A stretch of DNA of 17,762 bases from Nitrospirota bacterium (GCA_003232715.1 QIJG01000119.1:1-17762), one strand, 5' to 3'; numbered from the stretch's first letter, positions 1 through 6,607 are shown. Notes: a model not told the origin generated them from the sequence alone. Translations and numbers: made by a program.

Positions 1-545
1 GTAATCTCCGGTGTCATTGCTGTGATACCACCTATGCCTATTCTGATGGTAAAGAGATGGATATCGGGGAAATCCTGTCCGGGGCAAGAGACTCAGGGGT
101 AGGGCTGGTTGAGGTTACCGGAGGCGAGCCCTTGCTTCAAAAAGGGACCCCGGTCCTTATAAAGAGTTTGTGCGATGAAGGTTTCAGGGTGCTGGTAGAG
201 ACAAATGGTTCAATGAAGATTGATGGCATAGACAGCCGTGCAGTGGCAGTTCTTGATATAAAGACACCGGGCAGCGGTATGGCAGAGGAGATGTTCTATG
301 GAAACCTTGAGATACTCAGACCCCATGATGAGATAAAGTTTGTTATCGCTGACAGGGCTGACTATGTCTGGACGAAGGGTGTGATCAAGAAGTTCGGACT
401 CATGGGAAGAAATATTCTCCTTTCCCCTTCCTTTGGCCTGCTTGCCCCTGAAGTCCTTGTTGAATGGATAATTGAGGACCGGCTAAACGTGAGATTAAAC
501 CTGCAATTACATAAATATGTATTTGGTGACAGGAGAGGGGTTTAA
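1..545 (+). CDS. queE: 7-carboxy-7-deazaguanine synthase QueE, 3' part (5' end outside window)
   Basis: Radical-SAM enzyme converting 6-carboxy-5,6,7,8-tetrahydropterin to 7-carboxy-7-deazaguanine, in cytosolic preQ0/queuosine synthesis. The reading frame is open from the window edge. The first full codon is at position 3 and reads NLRCHCCDTTYA, which holds the last two cysteines of the CxxxCxxC iron-sulfur motif. The two bases before it (GT) fit the end of the first cysteine codon. VTGGEPLLQKG follows and matches the SAM-binding GGEP motif. About 180 residues are visible and the family is usually near 210, so roughly the first 30 are missing. The ATG at 57 lies after the cluster motif and cannot be the true start. 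The gene converges on nrdR with about 22 bp between stop codons and no clear terminator hairpin. A different radical-SAM activase is unlikely given the NLRCHxCDT signature. Confidence 0.9.
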   Translation, partial: NLRCHCCDTTYAYSDGKEMDIGEILSGARDSGVGLVEVTGGEPLLQKGTPVLIKSLCDEGFRVLVETNGSMKIDGIDSRAVAVLDIKTPGSGMAEEMFYGNLEILRPHDEIKFVIADRADYVWTKGVIKKFGLMGRNILLSPSFGLLAPEVLVEWIIEDRLNVRLNLQLHKYVFGDRRGV

Positions 546-567
546 GCCTTAGCCGCTCTTCTTTGTC

Positions 568-1023
568 TCAATTTGTCTCAAAAAGACTTTTTACCTCATC
601 CATGAGTTCGTTTATATCCTTAAACTGCCTGTAAACAGAGGCAAACCTGACGTATGCAACCTTGTCAAGTTCTTTTAGGGCATTCATAACCTCTTCACCT
701 ATCCATGTGCTCTGTACCTCTTTTACCCCCAGCTCAAGGAGTTTTTTTTCAATGCCGTCAACTATGCCTTCGAGGGTTTCAGTTGAAATGGGTCTCTTTT
801 CACATGCCTTTTTCAGACCTGACAGTATCTTGTACCTCTCAAAACCCTCTCTGCGGGCGTCCTTTTTAACCACCATCGGCAAAACATCTTCAATCCTCTC
901 ATATGAGGTAAAGCGGCGTTCGCACCCAAGACATTCCCGCCGTCTCCGTATGAGGTCCCCCTCCTTACTCATCCGTGAATCTATAACCCTGTCATCTAAA
1001 TTTCCGCAAAATGGACATTTCAT
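568..1023 (-). CDS. nrdR: Transcriptional repressor NrdR of ribonucleotide reductase genes
   Basis: A 151-residue zinc-ribbon/ATP-cone regulator that senses ATP/dATP and represses ribonucleotide reductase genes by binding NrdR boxes. The zinc ribbon is seen in CPFC (C3, C6) and CLGC (C31, C34), with the typical VIDSR and RRRREC stretches between them. The ATP-cone spans about residues 49-139 and ends with VAYVRFASVYRQF, a family hallmark. Length is normal for the family. The ATG is one base after the glyA stop (TGA-A-ATG), so translation is probably coupled to glyA. No strong Shine-Dalgarno precedes it. It is the last gene of the rpiB-glyA-nrdR operon. No nrd gene or obvious NrdR box is visible in the window, so its targets lie elsewhere. 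A 10-bp direct repeat (TTTGTCTCAA twice) overlaps its stop codon. Confidence 0.95.
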   Translation of the reverse strand: MKCPFCGNLDDRVIDSRMSKEGDLIRRRRECLGCERRFTSYERIEDVLPMVVKKDARREGFERYKILSGLKKACEKRPISTETLEGIVDGIEKKLLELGVKEVQSTWIGEEVMNALKELDKVAYVRFASVYRQFKDINELMDEVKSLFETN

Positions 1024-1024
1024 T

Positions 1025-2260
1025 TCAGTAAATGGGGAACTTATTACAGAGGGTAAGCCCGCGTTCCTTCAAGACCCTCAGCTCCTCCTCATTCTTGGAA
1101 TTATTAATAACCTCATCAATAATAGAGGCTATCTCCGCCATCTCTTCTTCAGCCATTCCCCTGGTAGTTACACAAGGGGAGCCAAGCCTTATTCCACTGG
1201 TTATTGTCGGGGGTTTTTCATCATAGGGTATTGCGTTTTTATTTACGGTTATTCCGGCTATGTCAAGACTTGTCTCTGCTTCCTTGCCCGTAATACCCTT
1301 TCCGGTAAGGTCAACGAGCATCAGGTGATTGTCGGTTCCGCCTGAGACTATATCAAAACCCCTTTGAACAAGCTCTGCAGAGAGCCTTCTTGCGTTGTCT
1401 ACGACCTTTCTCTGATAGCTTTTAAATTCCCCGGTCAGTGCCTCTTTAAAGGCAACAGCCTTTGCAGCAATGACATGAACCAGAGGGCCGCCCTGCGTGC
1501 CTGGAAATATCACTTTATCTATTTTTTTTGCAAACTCCGGCTTGCACATAATCATCCCCCCACGGGGGCCCCTGAGGGTCTTGTGGGTTGTTGTCGTGAC
1601 AAAATCTGAATAGGGAAAGGGGGAGGGGTGTACTCCGGCGGCAATAAGTCCGGCAATGTGGGCAATATCCGCAAGCATGCAGGCGCCTACTTCACCGGCT
1701 ATATCGGAAAATGCCTTGAAATCAATGATCCTTGAGTATGCGCTTGCACCTGTTATTATAAGCCCCGGACGGTGCTTCCTTGCAAGGTCCCTGACTTCAT
1801 CCATATCAATATAGCCGTCTTTATTTACTCCATAAGTTACCGGATTGTATAGAAAACCTGAGAAGCTTACAGAGGCTCCGTGTGAGAGGTGGCCTCCATG
1901 GCTCAGGCTCATTCCAAGTACAGTATCTCCAGGCTTAAGGACAGAGAAGTAGACGGCCATATTTGCCTGTGTCCCTGAGTGGGGCTGTACATTAACGTGC
2001 TCAGCTCCAAAGAGTTTTATAGCCCTCTGAATTGCGAGCTCCTCAACCCGGTCGGCAAATTCGCAGCCGCCGTAATATCGCCTGCCAGGATAGCCCTCGG
2101 CGTATTTATTTGTGAAGACAGAACCCTGCGCTTCGAGGACTGCCTTTGAGGTATAGTTTTCCGAGGCAATAAGAACTATCTTGTTTTTTTCTCTCTCTGT
2201 CTCATTAATAACTGCATCATAGACATCCGGGTCAACAATTTTTAATGATTCAAGACTCAT
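1025..2260 (-). CDS. glyA: Serine hydroxymethyltransferase GlyA
   Basis: Cytosolic PLP enzyme that interconverts serine plus tetrahydrofolate with glycine plus 5,10-methylene-tetrahydrofolate. The protein is full length at 411 residues from the chosen start. Visible signatures include LIASENYTS, NKYAEGYPGRRYYGG, the VQPHSGTQAN loop and the PLP-lysine motif TTTTHKTLRGPRGG, with the Schiff-base lysine at about residue 227. An ATG 33 bases further upstream (2293) would overlap rpiB by 20 nt and has no ribosome site. The start at 2260 has GAGGAAG about 8 nt upstream, sits 13 nt after the rpiB stop, and begins where the family homology begins. The gene lies in an operon between rpiB and nrdR. Nothing looks truncated or frameshifted. 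Confidence 0.95.
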   Translation of the reverse strand: MSLESLKIVDPDVYDAVINETEREKNKIVLIASENYTSKAVLEAQGSVFTNKYAEGYPGRRYYGGCEFADRVEELAIQRAIKLFGAEHVNVQPHSGTQANMAVYFSVLKPGDTVLGMSLSHGGHLSHGASVSFSGFLYNPVTYGVNKDGYIDMDEVRDLARKHRPGLIITGASAYSRIIDFKAFSDIAGEVGACMLADIAHIAGLIAAGVHPSPFPYSDFVTTTTHKTLRGPRGGMIMCKPEFAKKIDKVIFPGTQGGPLVHVIAAKAVAFKEALTGEFKSYQRKVVDNARRLSAELVQRGFDIVSGGTDNHLMLVDLTGKGITGKEAETSLDIAGITVNKNAIPYDEKPPTITSGIRLGSPCVTTRGMAEEEMAEIASIIDEVINNSKNEEELRVLKERGLTLCNKFPIY

Positions 2261-2273
2261 CTCTACTTCCTCA

Positions 2274-2735
2274 TCACTCCTTGTTTCTTTCATTGAGTTT
2301 TGTTTCTATTATCGATATCTTTTCAAGTCTCCTTGAATGCCTCCGGCCTTCAAAAGGCGTCTCAATCCATATTTTTAATATCTCAGCGGCAATCTCCTTA
2401 TCTATTATTCTTGCACCAAGGACAAGTATATTGGAGTCATTATGAAGACGGCCCATCCTGGCAGTAAGGGTGTTGTGGCAGAGTGTTGCGCGGACTCCCG
2501 GAAATTTATTGGCTACAATCGACATGCCGAGTCCTGTGCCGCATATCAGGATGCCCCTTTCAATCTCTCCTGAGGAGACAGCCACTGATACCCGTTCACC
2601 ATAATCAGGGTAATCCACTGAGCAGTTATCTTCTGTTCCATAATCCAGGGTCTCTATCCCCAAATTCAGGAGCAGTGCTTTGATGTTTTCTTTTAGTTCC
2701 AGACCGGCATGGTCACAACCAATGGCAATTTTCAT
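2274..2735 (-). CDS. rpiB: Ribose-5-phosphate isomerase B
   Basis: Interconverts ribose 5-phosphate and ribulose 5-phosphate in the pentose phosphate pathway. From the chosen start the protein is 153 residues, close to the usual 145-150. It opens with MKIAIGCDHAG, where D8 and H9 match active-site positions. GILICGTGLG follows with the catalytic cysteine C65, then RATLCHNTLTARMGRLHND with H98. Upstream in-frame starts exist at 2744 (ATG) and 2756 (GTG). None of the three has a convincing Shine-Dalgarno, and 2735 was chosen because it matches the family N-terminus. It is the first gene of the rpiB-glyA-nrdR operon. A galactose-6-phosphate isomerase subunit is the main alternative, but the single-gene context and CDHAG motif favour RpiB. 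Confidence 0.92.
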   Translation of the reverse strand: MKIAIGCDHAGLELKENIKALLLNLGIETLDYGTEDNCSVDYPDYGERVSVAVSSGEIERGILICGTGLGMSIVANKFPGVRATLCHNTLTARMGRLHNDSNILVLGARIIDKEIAAEILKIWIETPFEGRRHSRRLEKISIIETKLNERNKE

Positions 2736-2765
2736 TGAAGACATAACATAATTCACTTTCTTTAG

Positions 2766-2795
2766 TTTAGAGTGTTATTTGAAAGTTATTGACAA
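2766..2795 (-). promoter_or_regulatory. Candidate sigma-70 promoter for rpiB-glyA-nrdR
   Basis: On the minus strand TTGTCA (2795-2790, five of six consensus bases) is followed after 18 nt by TCTAAA (2771-2766, four of six). This places a start near 2759, about 15-25 nt before the candidate rpiB starts. Pattern match only; spacing is acceptable but the -10 is weak. Confidence 0.35.
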
Positions 2796-2828
2796 CGGCA
2801 TGGAAATTATCATAAATAACCAAAAGCA

Positions 2829-2858
2829 TTGAAGTCAAGAAAAGAAATGTTGTATAAT
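2829..2858 (+). promoter_or_regulatory. Candidate sigma-70 promoter for the citrate synthase operon
   Basis: TTGAAG (2829-2834) is followed after 18 nt by a perfect TATAAT (2853-2858). Transcription would start near 2865, giving a leader of about 218 nt that includes the whole palindromic element at 2933-3044. It is the best -10 box in the 327-bp gap between the divergent rpiB and citrate synthase genes. Pattern match only. Confidence 0.45.
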
Positions 2859-2932
2859 TTATATTCAATCTGCAAGAACGGACAAAAGACAGTGTTAAAG
2901 TACTTCCTGCTGCGGGCTCGCTGATTTCCCGG

Positions 2933-3044
2933 TAGTGCCGTGTCAACTCTCAAGTGTCATTCCGGCTTGTCCGGAATCAAAGAGGGATATGATTCCCGAC
3001 GTTGCGGGAATGACAATCCTCTAATTAAGATTGACATGACAGTA
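2933..3044. repeat. TA-bounded inverted-repeat element with REP-like double-hairpin core, copy 1
   Basis: Outer arms TAGTGCCGTGTCAA (2933-2946) and TTGACATGACAGTA (3031-3044) are imperfect inverted repeats, 11 of 14 matching, and both end in TA. The core (2956-3014) holds two hairpins: GTCATTCCGG/CCGGAATC, and GATTCCCGAC facing GCGGGAATGAC. The two hairpins also pair with each other through GTCATTCC and GGAATGAC. The same core recurs at 6485-6552. There is no coding capacity. The layout resembles a non-autonomous MITE/REP element. The rest of the 2757-3083 gap holds only the two candidate promoters and the ribosome site. Confidence 0.7.
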
Positions 3045-3083
3045 GTAATTAAAGAAACAAAAAAAATATAAAGAGGGAGATAT

Positions 3084-4325
3084 ATGACTGAAAAAGGAAA
3101 GGTTTACCTGATTGATGTCACCAACCGTGATGGTGTTCAGACATCGAGGATTTTACTTCCGAAGCTTTCAAAGACCATGATAAACCTTTATCTCGACGAG
3201 ATGGGTGTTTATCAGAGCGAGGTCGGGTTTCCAACCCTGAAACATGAGGTAAACTATATCAATGCCAATATAGAGCTTGCACGCCTGGGATGTATAAAGA
3301 GTCTCCACCTTGAAGGGTGGTGCAGGGCAGTGCCTGAGGATGTGGAACTCTCTTTCAGGAATTGTCCGGGACTGAAACATATCAATATCTCGACCTCAAC
3401 TTCCGAGATAATGATACAGGGAAAATTTCAGGGGAGAAAGGTTTTTAAAGACCTTCTGAAGACAACGATTGAGGCCTTGAAGACTGCAAAGGCCCTTGGT
3501 GCCGAGACCGTCGGTATAAATGCGGAGGATGCCTCAAGGACTGAGCTGGAGCGTCTTATAGAGTTTATCATTGCCGGTAAGGAGGCAGGTGCCGACAGGT
3601 TCCGTTACTGTGATACCCTTGGCGCAGATGACCCCATAACAATTTATGAGAGGATTAATGCACTTTCTGCCGCCACAAAGTTTCCGATAGAGATGCACTG
3701 TCATAATGACCTTGGTATGGCCGAGGCCGTCTCTGTTGCAGGGGCAAGGGCGGCGATAGAGAGTGGTATGCCTACTTATATAAACACCACGATAAACGGT
3801 TATGGCGAAAGGGCCGGCAATGCCGATCTGGTATCCACCATTCTGGCCTTGAAGTTCTCAACGGGGCTCAGGGAGAGGGCACCCCTTGACGAACGGGTCA
3901 ATCTGAATATGGCATGGAGGATTGCAAAATATGCCTCCTATGCCTTCAATATACCCATACCGATTAAGCAGTCCGGCGTCGGGGCAAATGCCTTTGCCCA
4001 TGAGTCGGGAATTCATGCTGACGGTGCATTAAAGGACAGGCGTAATTATGAACTCTATGACCCTGAAGATGTCGGCAGGGGAGAGCCTGACCTGCTTCAA
4101 TCGGGTAGAGTTATAACTACAGGGGCCTATGGCGGAGTTAGAGGTTTCCGCCATGTCTATAACGGGCTGGGTATCCATTTCAAAAGCGATGAAGAGGCAA
4201 GGAGAGTACTCGAGCTGGTCCAGTATGCAAATCTTCATACCCAGAAACCACTGACTGATGATGAGTTGAGGTTTATTGCTTCCTATCCTGAAGTGGTCAA
4301 GAAAATTCTGACGGTGAACTTCTGA
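3084..4325 (+). CDS. Homocitrate-synthase-like enzyme, probable (Re)-citrate synthase
   Basis: A DRE-TIM metallolyase-superfamily acyl-CoA condensing enzyme of 413 residues. Near the N-terminus DVTNRDGVQ carries the catalytic Arg-Asp pair (R15, D16). The metal-binding HxH is in EMHCHNDLGM (H205, H207), and NTTINGYGERAGNADLV matches the family C-terminal barrel signature. The C-terminal LeuA regulatory domain is absent. Members of this subgroup are often annotated as homocitrate synthase, but (Re)-citrate synthases of clostridia and some sulfate reducers belong here. Downstream isocitrate and malate dehydrogenases, rather than lysine or nitrogenase genes, favour citrate synthesis from oxaloacetate and acetyl-CoA. 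The ATG follows AGAGGGAGA by about 4 nt. The stop overlaps the next start (TGATG), so translation is coupled. Homocitrate synthase or another condensing enzyme remains possible. Confidence 0.8.
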   Translation: MTEKGKVYLIDVTNRDGVQTSRILLPKLSKTMINLYLDEMGVYQSEVGFPTLKHEVNYINANIELARLGCIKSLHLEGWCRAVPEDVELSFRNCPGLKHINISTSTSEIMIQGKFQGRKVFKDLLKTTIEALKTAKALGAETVGINAEDASRTELERLIEFIIAGKEAGADRFRYCDTLGADDPITIYERINALSAATKFPIEMHCHNDLGMAEAVSVAGARAAIESGMPTYINTTINGYGERAGNADLVSTILALKFSTGLRERAPLDERVNLNMAWRIAKYASYAFNIPIPIKQSGVGANAFAHESGIHADGALKDRRNYELYDPEDVGRGEPDLLQSGRVITTGAYGGVRGFRHVYNGLGIHFKSDEEARRVLELVQYANLHTQKPLTDDELRFIASYPEVVKKILTVNF

Positions 4326-4624
4326 TGCACAGGATAACACTCATTCCCGGTGATGGCGTTGGGCCTGAGATAGCAGAGGCTACCGTCAGGGTTATAGAGG
4401 CAACCGGTGTCCCGATTCAGTGGGATCTCCAGGAGGCTGGTGAGGATGTCTGTCAGAGTGAAGGGACTCCCCTTCCCGAGCGTGTTATTGAATCTATAAG
4501 GAAGAACAGGGTTGCCATCAAGGGACCTGTTACCACACCTGTCGGCAAGGGTTACATTGAGACAGACCCTCGACCTCTATGCATGTCTGAGACCCTGCAG
4601 GGCTTTCAAGGGTGCACGGACTAA
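4325..4624 (+). CDS. Isocitrate dehydrogenase, N-terminal fragment (frame 1)
   Basis: This 99-codon frame starts with MHRITLIPGDGVGPEIAEA, the glycine-rich N-terminus typical of the family. It stays homologous through GTPLPERVIESIRKNRVAIKGPVTTPVGKGY, to about residue 77. The last 20 or so codons are out of frame and end at TGA. The ATG overlaps the citrate synthase stop (TGATG). Alone it has neither the complete substrate-binding loop nor the cofactor site, so it should be inactive. Confidence 0.8.
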   Translation: MHRITLIPGDGVGPEIAEATVRVIEATGVPIQWDLQEAGEDVCQSEGTPLPERVIESIRKNRVAIKGPVTTPVGKGYIETDPRPLCMSETLQGFQGCTD

Positions 4625-5387
4625 ATTTGAAGGGTTAAACCTTGTAATTGTAAGAGAAAACACCGAAGACCTTTATGCCGGTATTGAGTTTGCCAAGGGC
4701 TCTCAGGAGGCATTGGGGTTGATCGATTACATTGAGAAGGCTGCCAGGAAGCGGATAAGGGAAGATTCCGGGATAAGTATCAAGCCTATATCCGTGTTTG
4801 GTACAGAGAGGATTGTGAGGTTTGCCTTTGAGTATGCCAGGGACAATGGAAGGAAAAAGGTTACTGCAGTGCACAAGGCGAATATCATGAAGTTCTCTGA
4901 CGGGCTTTTCCTTGATGTGGCAAGGGAGGTCGCGGCGGATTACCCTGATATCGGGTTTGAGGACAGGATTATTGACAATATGTGCATGCAGCTTGTGCAG
5001 AAGCCTGAATTATATGATGTCCTTGTCCTGCCGAACCTTTACGGGGATATTATCTCAGACCTTGCTGCCGGTCTTATCGGGGGACTGGGTCTTGCCCCCG
5101 GGGCCAATATAGGCAAGGATATAGCTGTTTTTGAGCCTACCCATGGCAGTGCCCCCAAGTATAAGGGAATGAACAAGGTAAACCCACTTGCCATGATCCT
5201 CTCAGGAGTGATGATGCTGAGGCATATAGGCGAGCGTGAGGCTGCCGGGCGTCTTGAGACGGCCGTGGCAGAGGTTATGGAAGAAGGCAAGAGTGTGACC
5301 TATGATATGAAACCTGCTGCTGATGACCCCACCGCTGTCGGTACCTCAGAGGTGGCGGATGCAATTATTGAGAAAATGGCACGGTGA
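4512..5387 (+). CDS. Isocitrate dehydrogenase, C-terminal fragment (frame 2)
   Basis: The homologous part begins at about 4551 (VTLRQTLDLYACLRP); the ATG at 4512 and the first dozen codons are out-of-frame sequence, not a real start. Family motifs follow in order: NLVIVRENTEDLYAGIE, VTAVHKANIMKFSDG with the catalytic lysine, VLPNLYGDIISDLAAG with metal-binding aspartates, and FEPTHGSAPKYKG in the cofactor pocket. Lys-Tyr after HGSAP is the NADP-type determinant known from E. coli and Thermus enzymes. NAD-type enzymes usually have Asp there. There are no internal stops over about 275 codons, so the lesion is recent or artefactual. The stop overlaps the mdh GTG start. Confidence 0.8.
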   Translation: MPSRDLLPHLSARVTLRQTLDLYACLRPCRAFKGARTKFEGLNLVIVRENTEDLYAGIEFAKGSQEALGLIDYIEKAARKRIREDSGISIKPISVFGTERIVRFAFEYARDNGRKKVTAVHKANIMKFSDGLFLDVAREVAADYPDIGFEDRIIDNMCMQLVQKPELYDVLVLPNLYGDIISDLAAGLIGGLGLAPGANIGKDIAVFEPTHGSAPKYKGMNKVNPLAMILSGVMMLRHIGEREAAGRLETAVAEVMEEGKSVTYDMKPAADDPTAVGTSEVADAIIEKMAR

Positions 5388-6331
5388 ATGAAATGAGAAA
5401 ACAGGTTGCAGTTATCGGGGCAGGTAATGTGGGGGCTACCCTTGCACAGCTTATTGTGCAGGCAGGACTGTCTGATGTTGTTCTGTATGATATTGTTGAG
5501 GGGATGCCCCAGGGCAAGGCCCTGGATATGATGGAGGCATCTCCGTTGTGGGATGTCGGCGTTAACATCAGGGGAGCTAATGATTTAAAGGATATTTCAG
5601 GTTCTCATATAGTCGTAATTACTGCAGGGGCTGCAAGAAAGCCCGGCATGTCAAGGGATGACCTGCTGAATATAAATGCCGGGGTTGTCAGAACTGTCAG
5701 TAAGGGGATTGCGGAATATTGTCCTGAGAGCATTGTTATTGTAGTGACAAACCCCATGGATGTAATGGCCCAGTTATGCCGGGTAACGACTGATTTCCCC
5801 GCTGAAAGGGTTATGGGAATGGGTGGTGTTCTTGATTCAGCCAGGTTCAGTACCTTTGTTGCAGAAGAATTAGGTGTTTCTCCACAGGATGTTGACGCCC
5901 TTGTGCTGGGTGGTCACGGAGACCGGATGGTTCCCATGCCAAGGTATACTACGGTAAGGGGAGTGCCGATAACGGATCTGCTCCCTGCCGGGAAGATCAG
6001 CTCATTGATTAAGAGGACAAGAAACGGTGGTGCCGAGATAGTTGCGCTCCTTAAGACCGGGAGTGCATATTATGCCCCGGCAGCCTCTGCTTTTCAGATG
6101 GTCAGGGCTATACTGCTTGATGAGAAGAGGGTGGTGCCGGCAGCAGCCTGTCTCAACGGTGAATACGGGATTGACGGTCTGTATGCAGGTGTGCCGGTTG
6201 TTCTTGGCTCTAAAGGTGTAGAGAGGATTATAGAGCTTCAGCTTGAAGGGGATGAGAAGGATTTCTTTGAAATATCGGTTCAGGCAGTAAAGGGACTTAT
6301 AGAGAAGACAGGATTAATGATTGACCATTGA
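5384..6331 (+). CDS. mdh: Malate dehydrogenase (NAD-dependent, LDH-like type)
   Basis: Interconverts malate and oxaloacetate in the TCA cycle. The 315 residues show the Rossmann loop IGAGNVGA (about residues 11-18) and Asp36 at the end of strand 2 (VVLYDI), which indicates NAD. The mobile loop AARKPGMSRDDLL places Arg at the substrate-discriminating position, as in malate rather than lactate dehydrogenases. VTNPMDVM, DSARF and the catalytic histidine in GGHGDRM (H178) follow. The GTG start at 5384 overlaps the icd stop (GTGA), which argues for translational coupling. An ATG three codons later (5393) is an alternative start. The last codons lie inside a 7-bp tandem repeat that continues past the stop. 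The gene closes the citrate synthase-icd-mdh operon. Confidence 0.95.
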   Translation: MNEMRKQVAVIGAGNVGATLAQLIVQAGLSDVVLYDIVEGMPQGKALDMMEASPLWDVGVNIRGANDLKDISGSHIVVITAGAARKPGMSRDDLLNINAGVVRTVSKGIAEYCPESIVIVVTNPMDVMAQLCRVTTDFPAERVMGMGGVLDSARFSTFVAEELGVSPQDVDALVLGGHGDRMVPMPRYTTVRGVPITDLLPAGKISSLIKRTRNGGAEIVALLKTGSAYYAPAASAFQMVRAILLDEKRVVPAAACLNGEYGIDGLYAGVPVVLGSKGVERIIELQLEGDEKDFFEISVQAVKGLIEKTGLMIDH

Positions 6332-6364
6332 CCATTTTCGATTGATTATTGATTATTGATTATT
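6314..6364. repeat. Heptamer tandem repeat over the mdh 3' end
   Basis: Heptamer units run in register as TTAATGA, TTGACCA twice, TTTTCGA, then TTGATTA three times. The array overlaps the final mdh codons and stop (6329-6331) and continues downstream. The three terminal TTGATTA units (6342-6362) are exact. Confidence 0.75.
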
Positions 6365-6365
6365 T

Positions 6366-6392
6366 CTCTGCGAACTCTGCGCTCTCTGCGGT
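6366..6392. repeat. Three 9-bp CTCTGCGnn units
   Basis: CTCTGCGAA, CTCTGCGCT and CTCTGCGGT follow one another exactly, directly after the heptamer array. CTCTGCG-type strings are, to my knowledge, recurrent intergenic sequences in many environmental bacterial genomes; their function is unknown. No gene is visible between mdh and ndk. Confidence 0.7.
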
Positions 6393-6446
6393 AAAAAGTC
6401 GGTATTTATAAGAAACGGTTTATGTCTGTAAAAATCTGTGGCTAAT

Positions 6447-6581
6447 TAGAGTCTGTGTATAAAGTCGAACCGTTGCTGTTTTCTGTCATTCCGGCTTGTC
6501 CGGAATCGTTATTTAAGAAGGATTCCCGACACGCTTCACTTGCGGGAATGACAAATTACTGTAGTTTATACACAGACACTA
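6447..6581. repeat. TA-bounded inverted-repeat element with REP-like core, copy 2
   Basis: The left arm (6446-6463, TTAGAGTCTGTGTATAAA) and right arm (6565-6582) are inverted repeats matching at 17 of 18 positions. The core at 6485-6552 contains the same 23-nt first hairpin, GATTCCCGAC and TTGCGGGAATGACAA as copy 1. The outer arms resemble those of copy 1 (TAGTG, then a C, then GTGT and AA). No reading frame is present. The element ends about 10 bp before the ndk ribosome site, so it would lie in the ndk leader. Confidence 0.75.
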
Positions 6582-6607
6582 ATACAAAAATAAGGAGGAA
6601 TCGGTAT

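Larger units (their letters stand above)
4325..5387 (+). pseudogene. icd: Isocitrate dehydrogenase gene, disrupted by a frameshifting deletion
   Basis: A whole-gene view of two overlapping reading frames that together make one isocitrate/isopropylmalate dehydrogenase-family protein (oxidative decarboxylation of isocitrate to 2-oxoglutarate). The first frame is homologous up to PVTTPVGKGY; the second resumes at VTLRQTLDLYACLRP. Family members have about RSVN between these points. The total of 1063 nt is one more than a multiple of three, and adding back 17 nt gives exactly 360 codons. The lost residues correspond to the isocitrate-binding Ser and Asn (S113 and N115 of E. coli), so no frameshift bypass could restore activity. 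HGSAPKY near the C-terminus has the Lys-Tyr pair typical of NADP use. The gene is coupled to its neighbours by TGATG upstream and GTGA downstream. An assembly error is the alternative to real decay. Confidence 0.85.

Noticed and set aside
662..1345. 227-codon plus-strand open frame opposite nrdR and glyA
   Set aside because: Both minus-strand genes have complete family motifs over the same bases. The translation is low-complexity, with no recognisable domain or ribosome site.
2261..2293. Longer glyA start at 2293
   Set aside because: It overlaps rpiB by 20 nt and lacks a ribosome site; 2260 has GAGGAAG at the right distance.
3031..3036. TTGACA as the -35 box of the citrate synthase operon
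   Set aside because: No acceptable -10 lies 16-18 nt downstream, and the hexamer is part of the right arm of the inverted-repeat element.
2933..3044. Complete insertion sequence
   Set aside because: The element is only about 110 bp and has no transposase frame.
4325..5387. Programmed ribosomal frameshift in icd
   Set aside because: No slippery heptamer is visible at the junction, and essential substrate-binding residues are missing whichever frame is read.
6314..6392. CRISPR array
   Set aside because: Units of 7 and 9 bp are contiguous without spacers, and no cas genes are present.
6455..6607. N-terminal extension of ndk from the ATG at 6455
   Set aside because: It would translate the palindromic element. 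The Shine-Dalgarno and family N-terminus both point to 6608.
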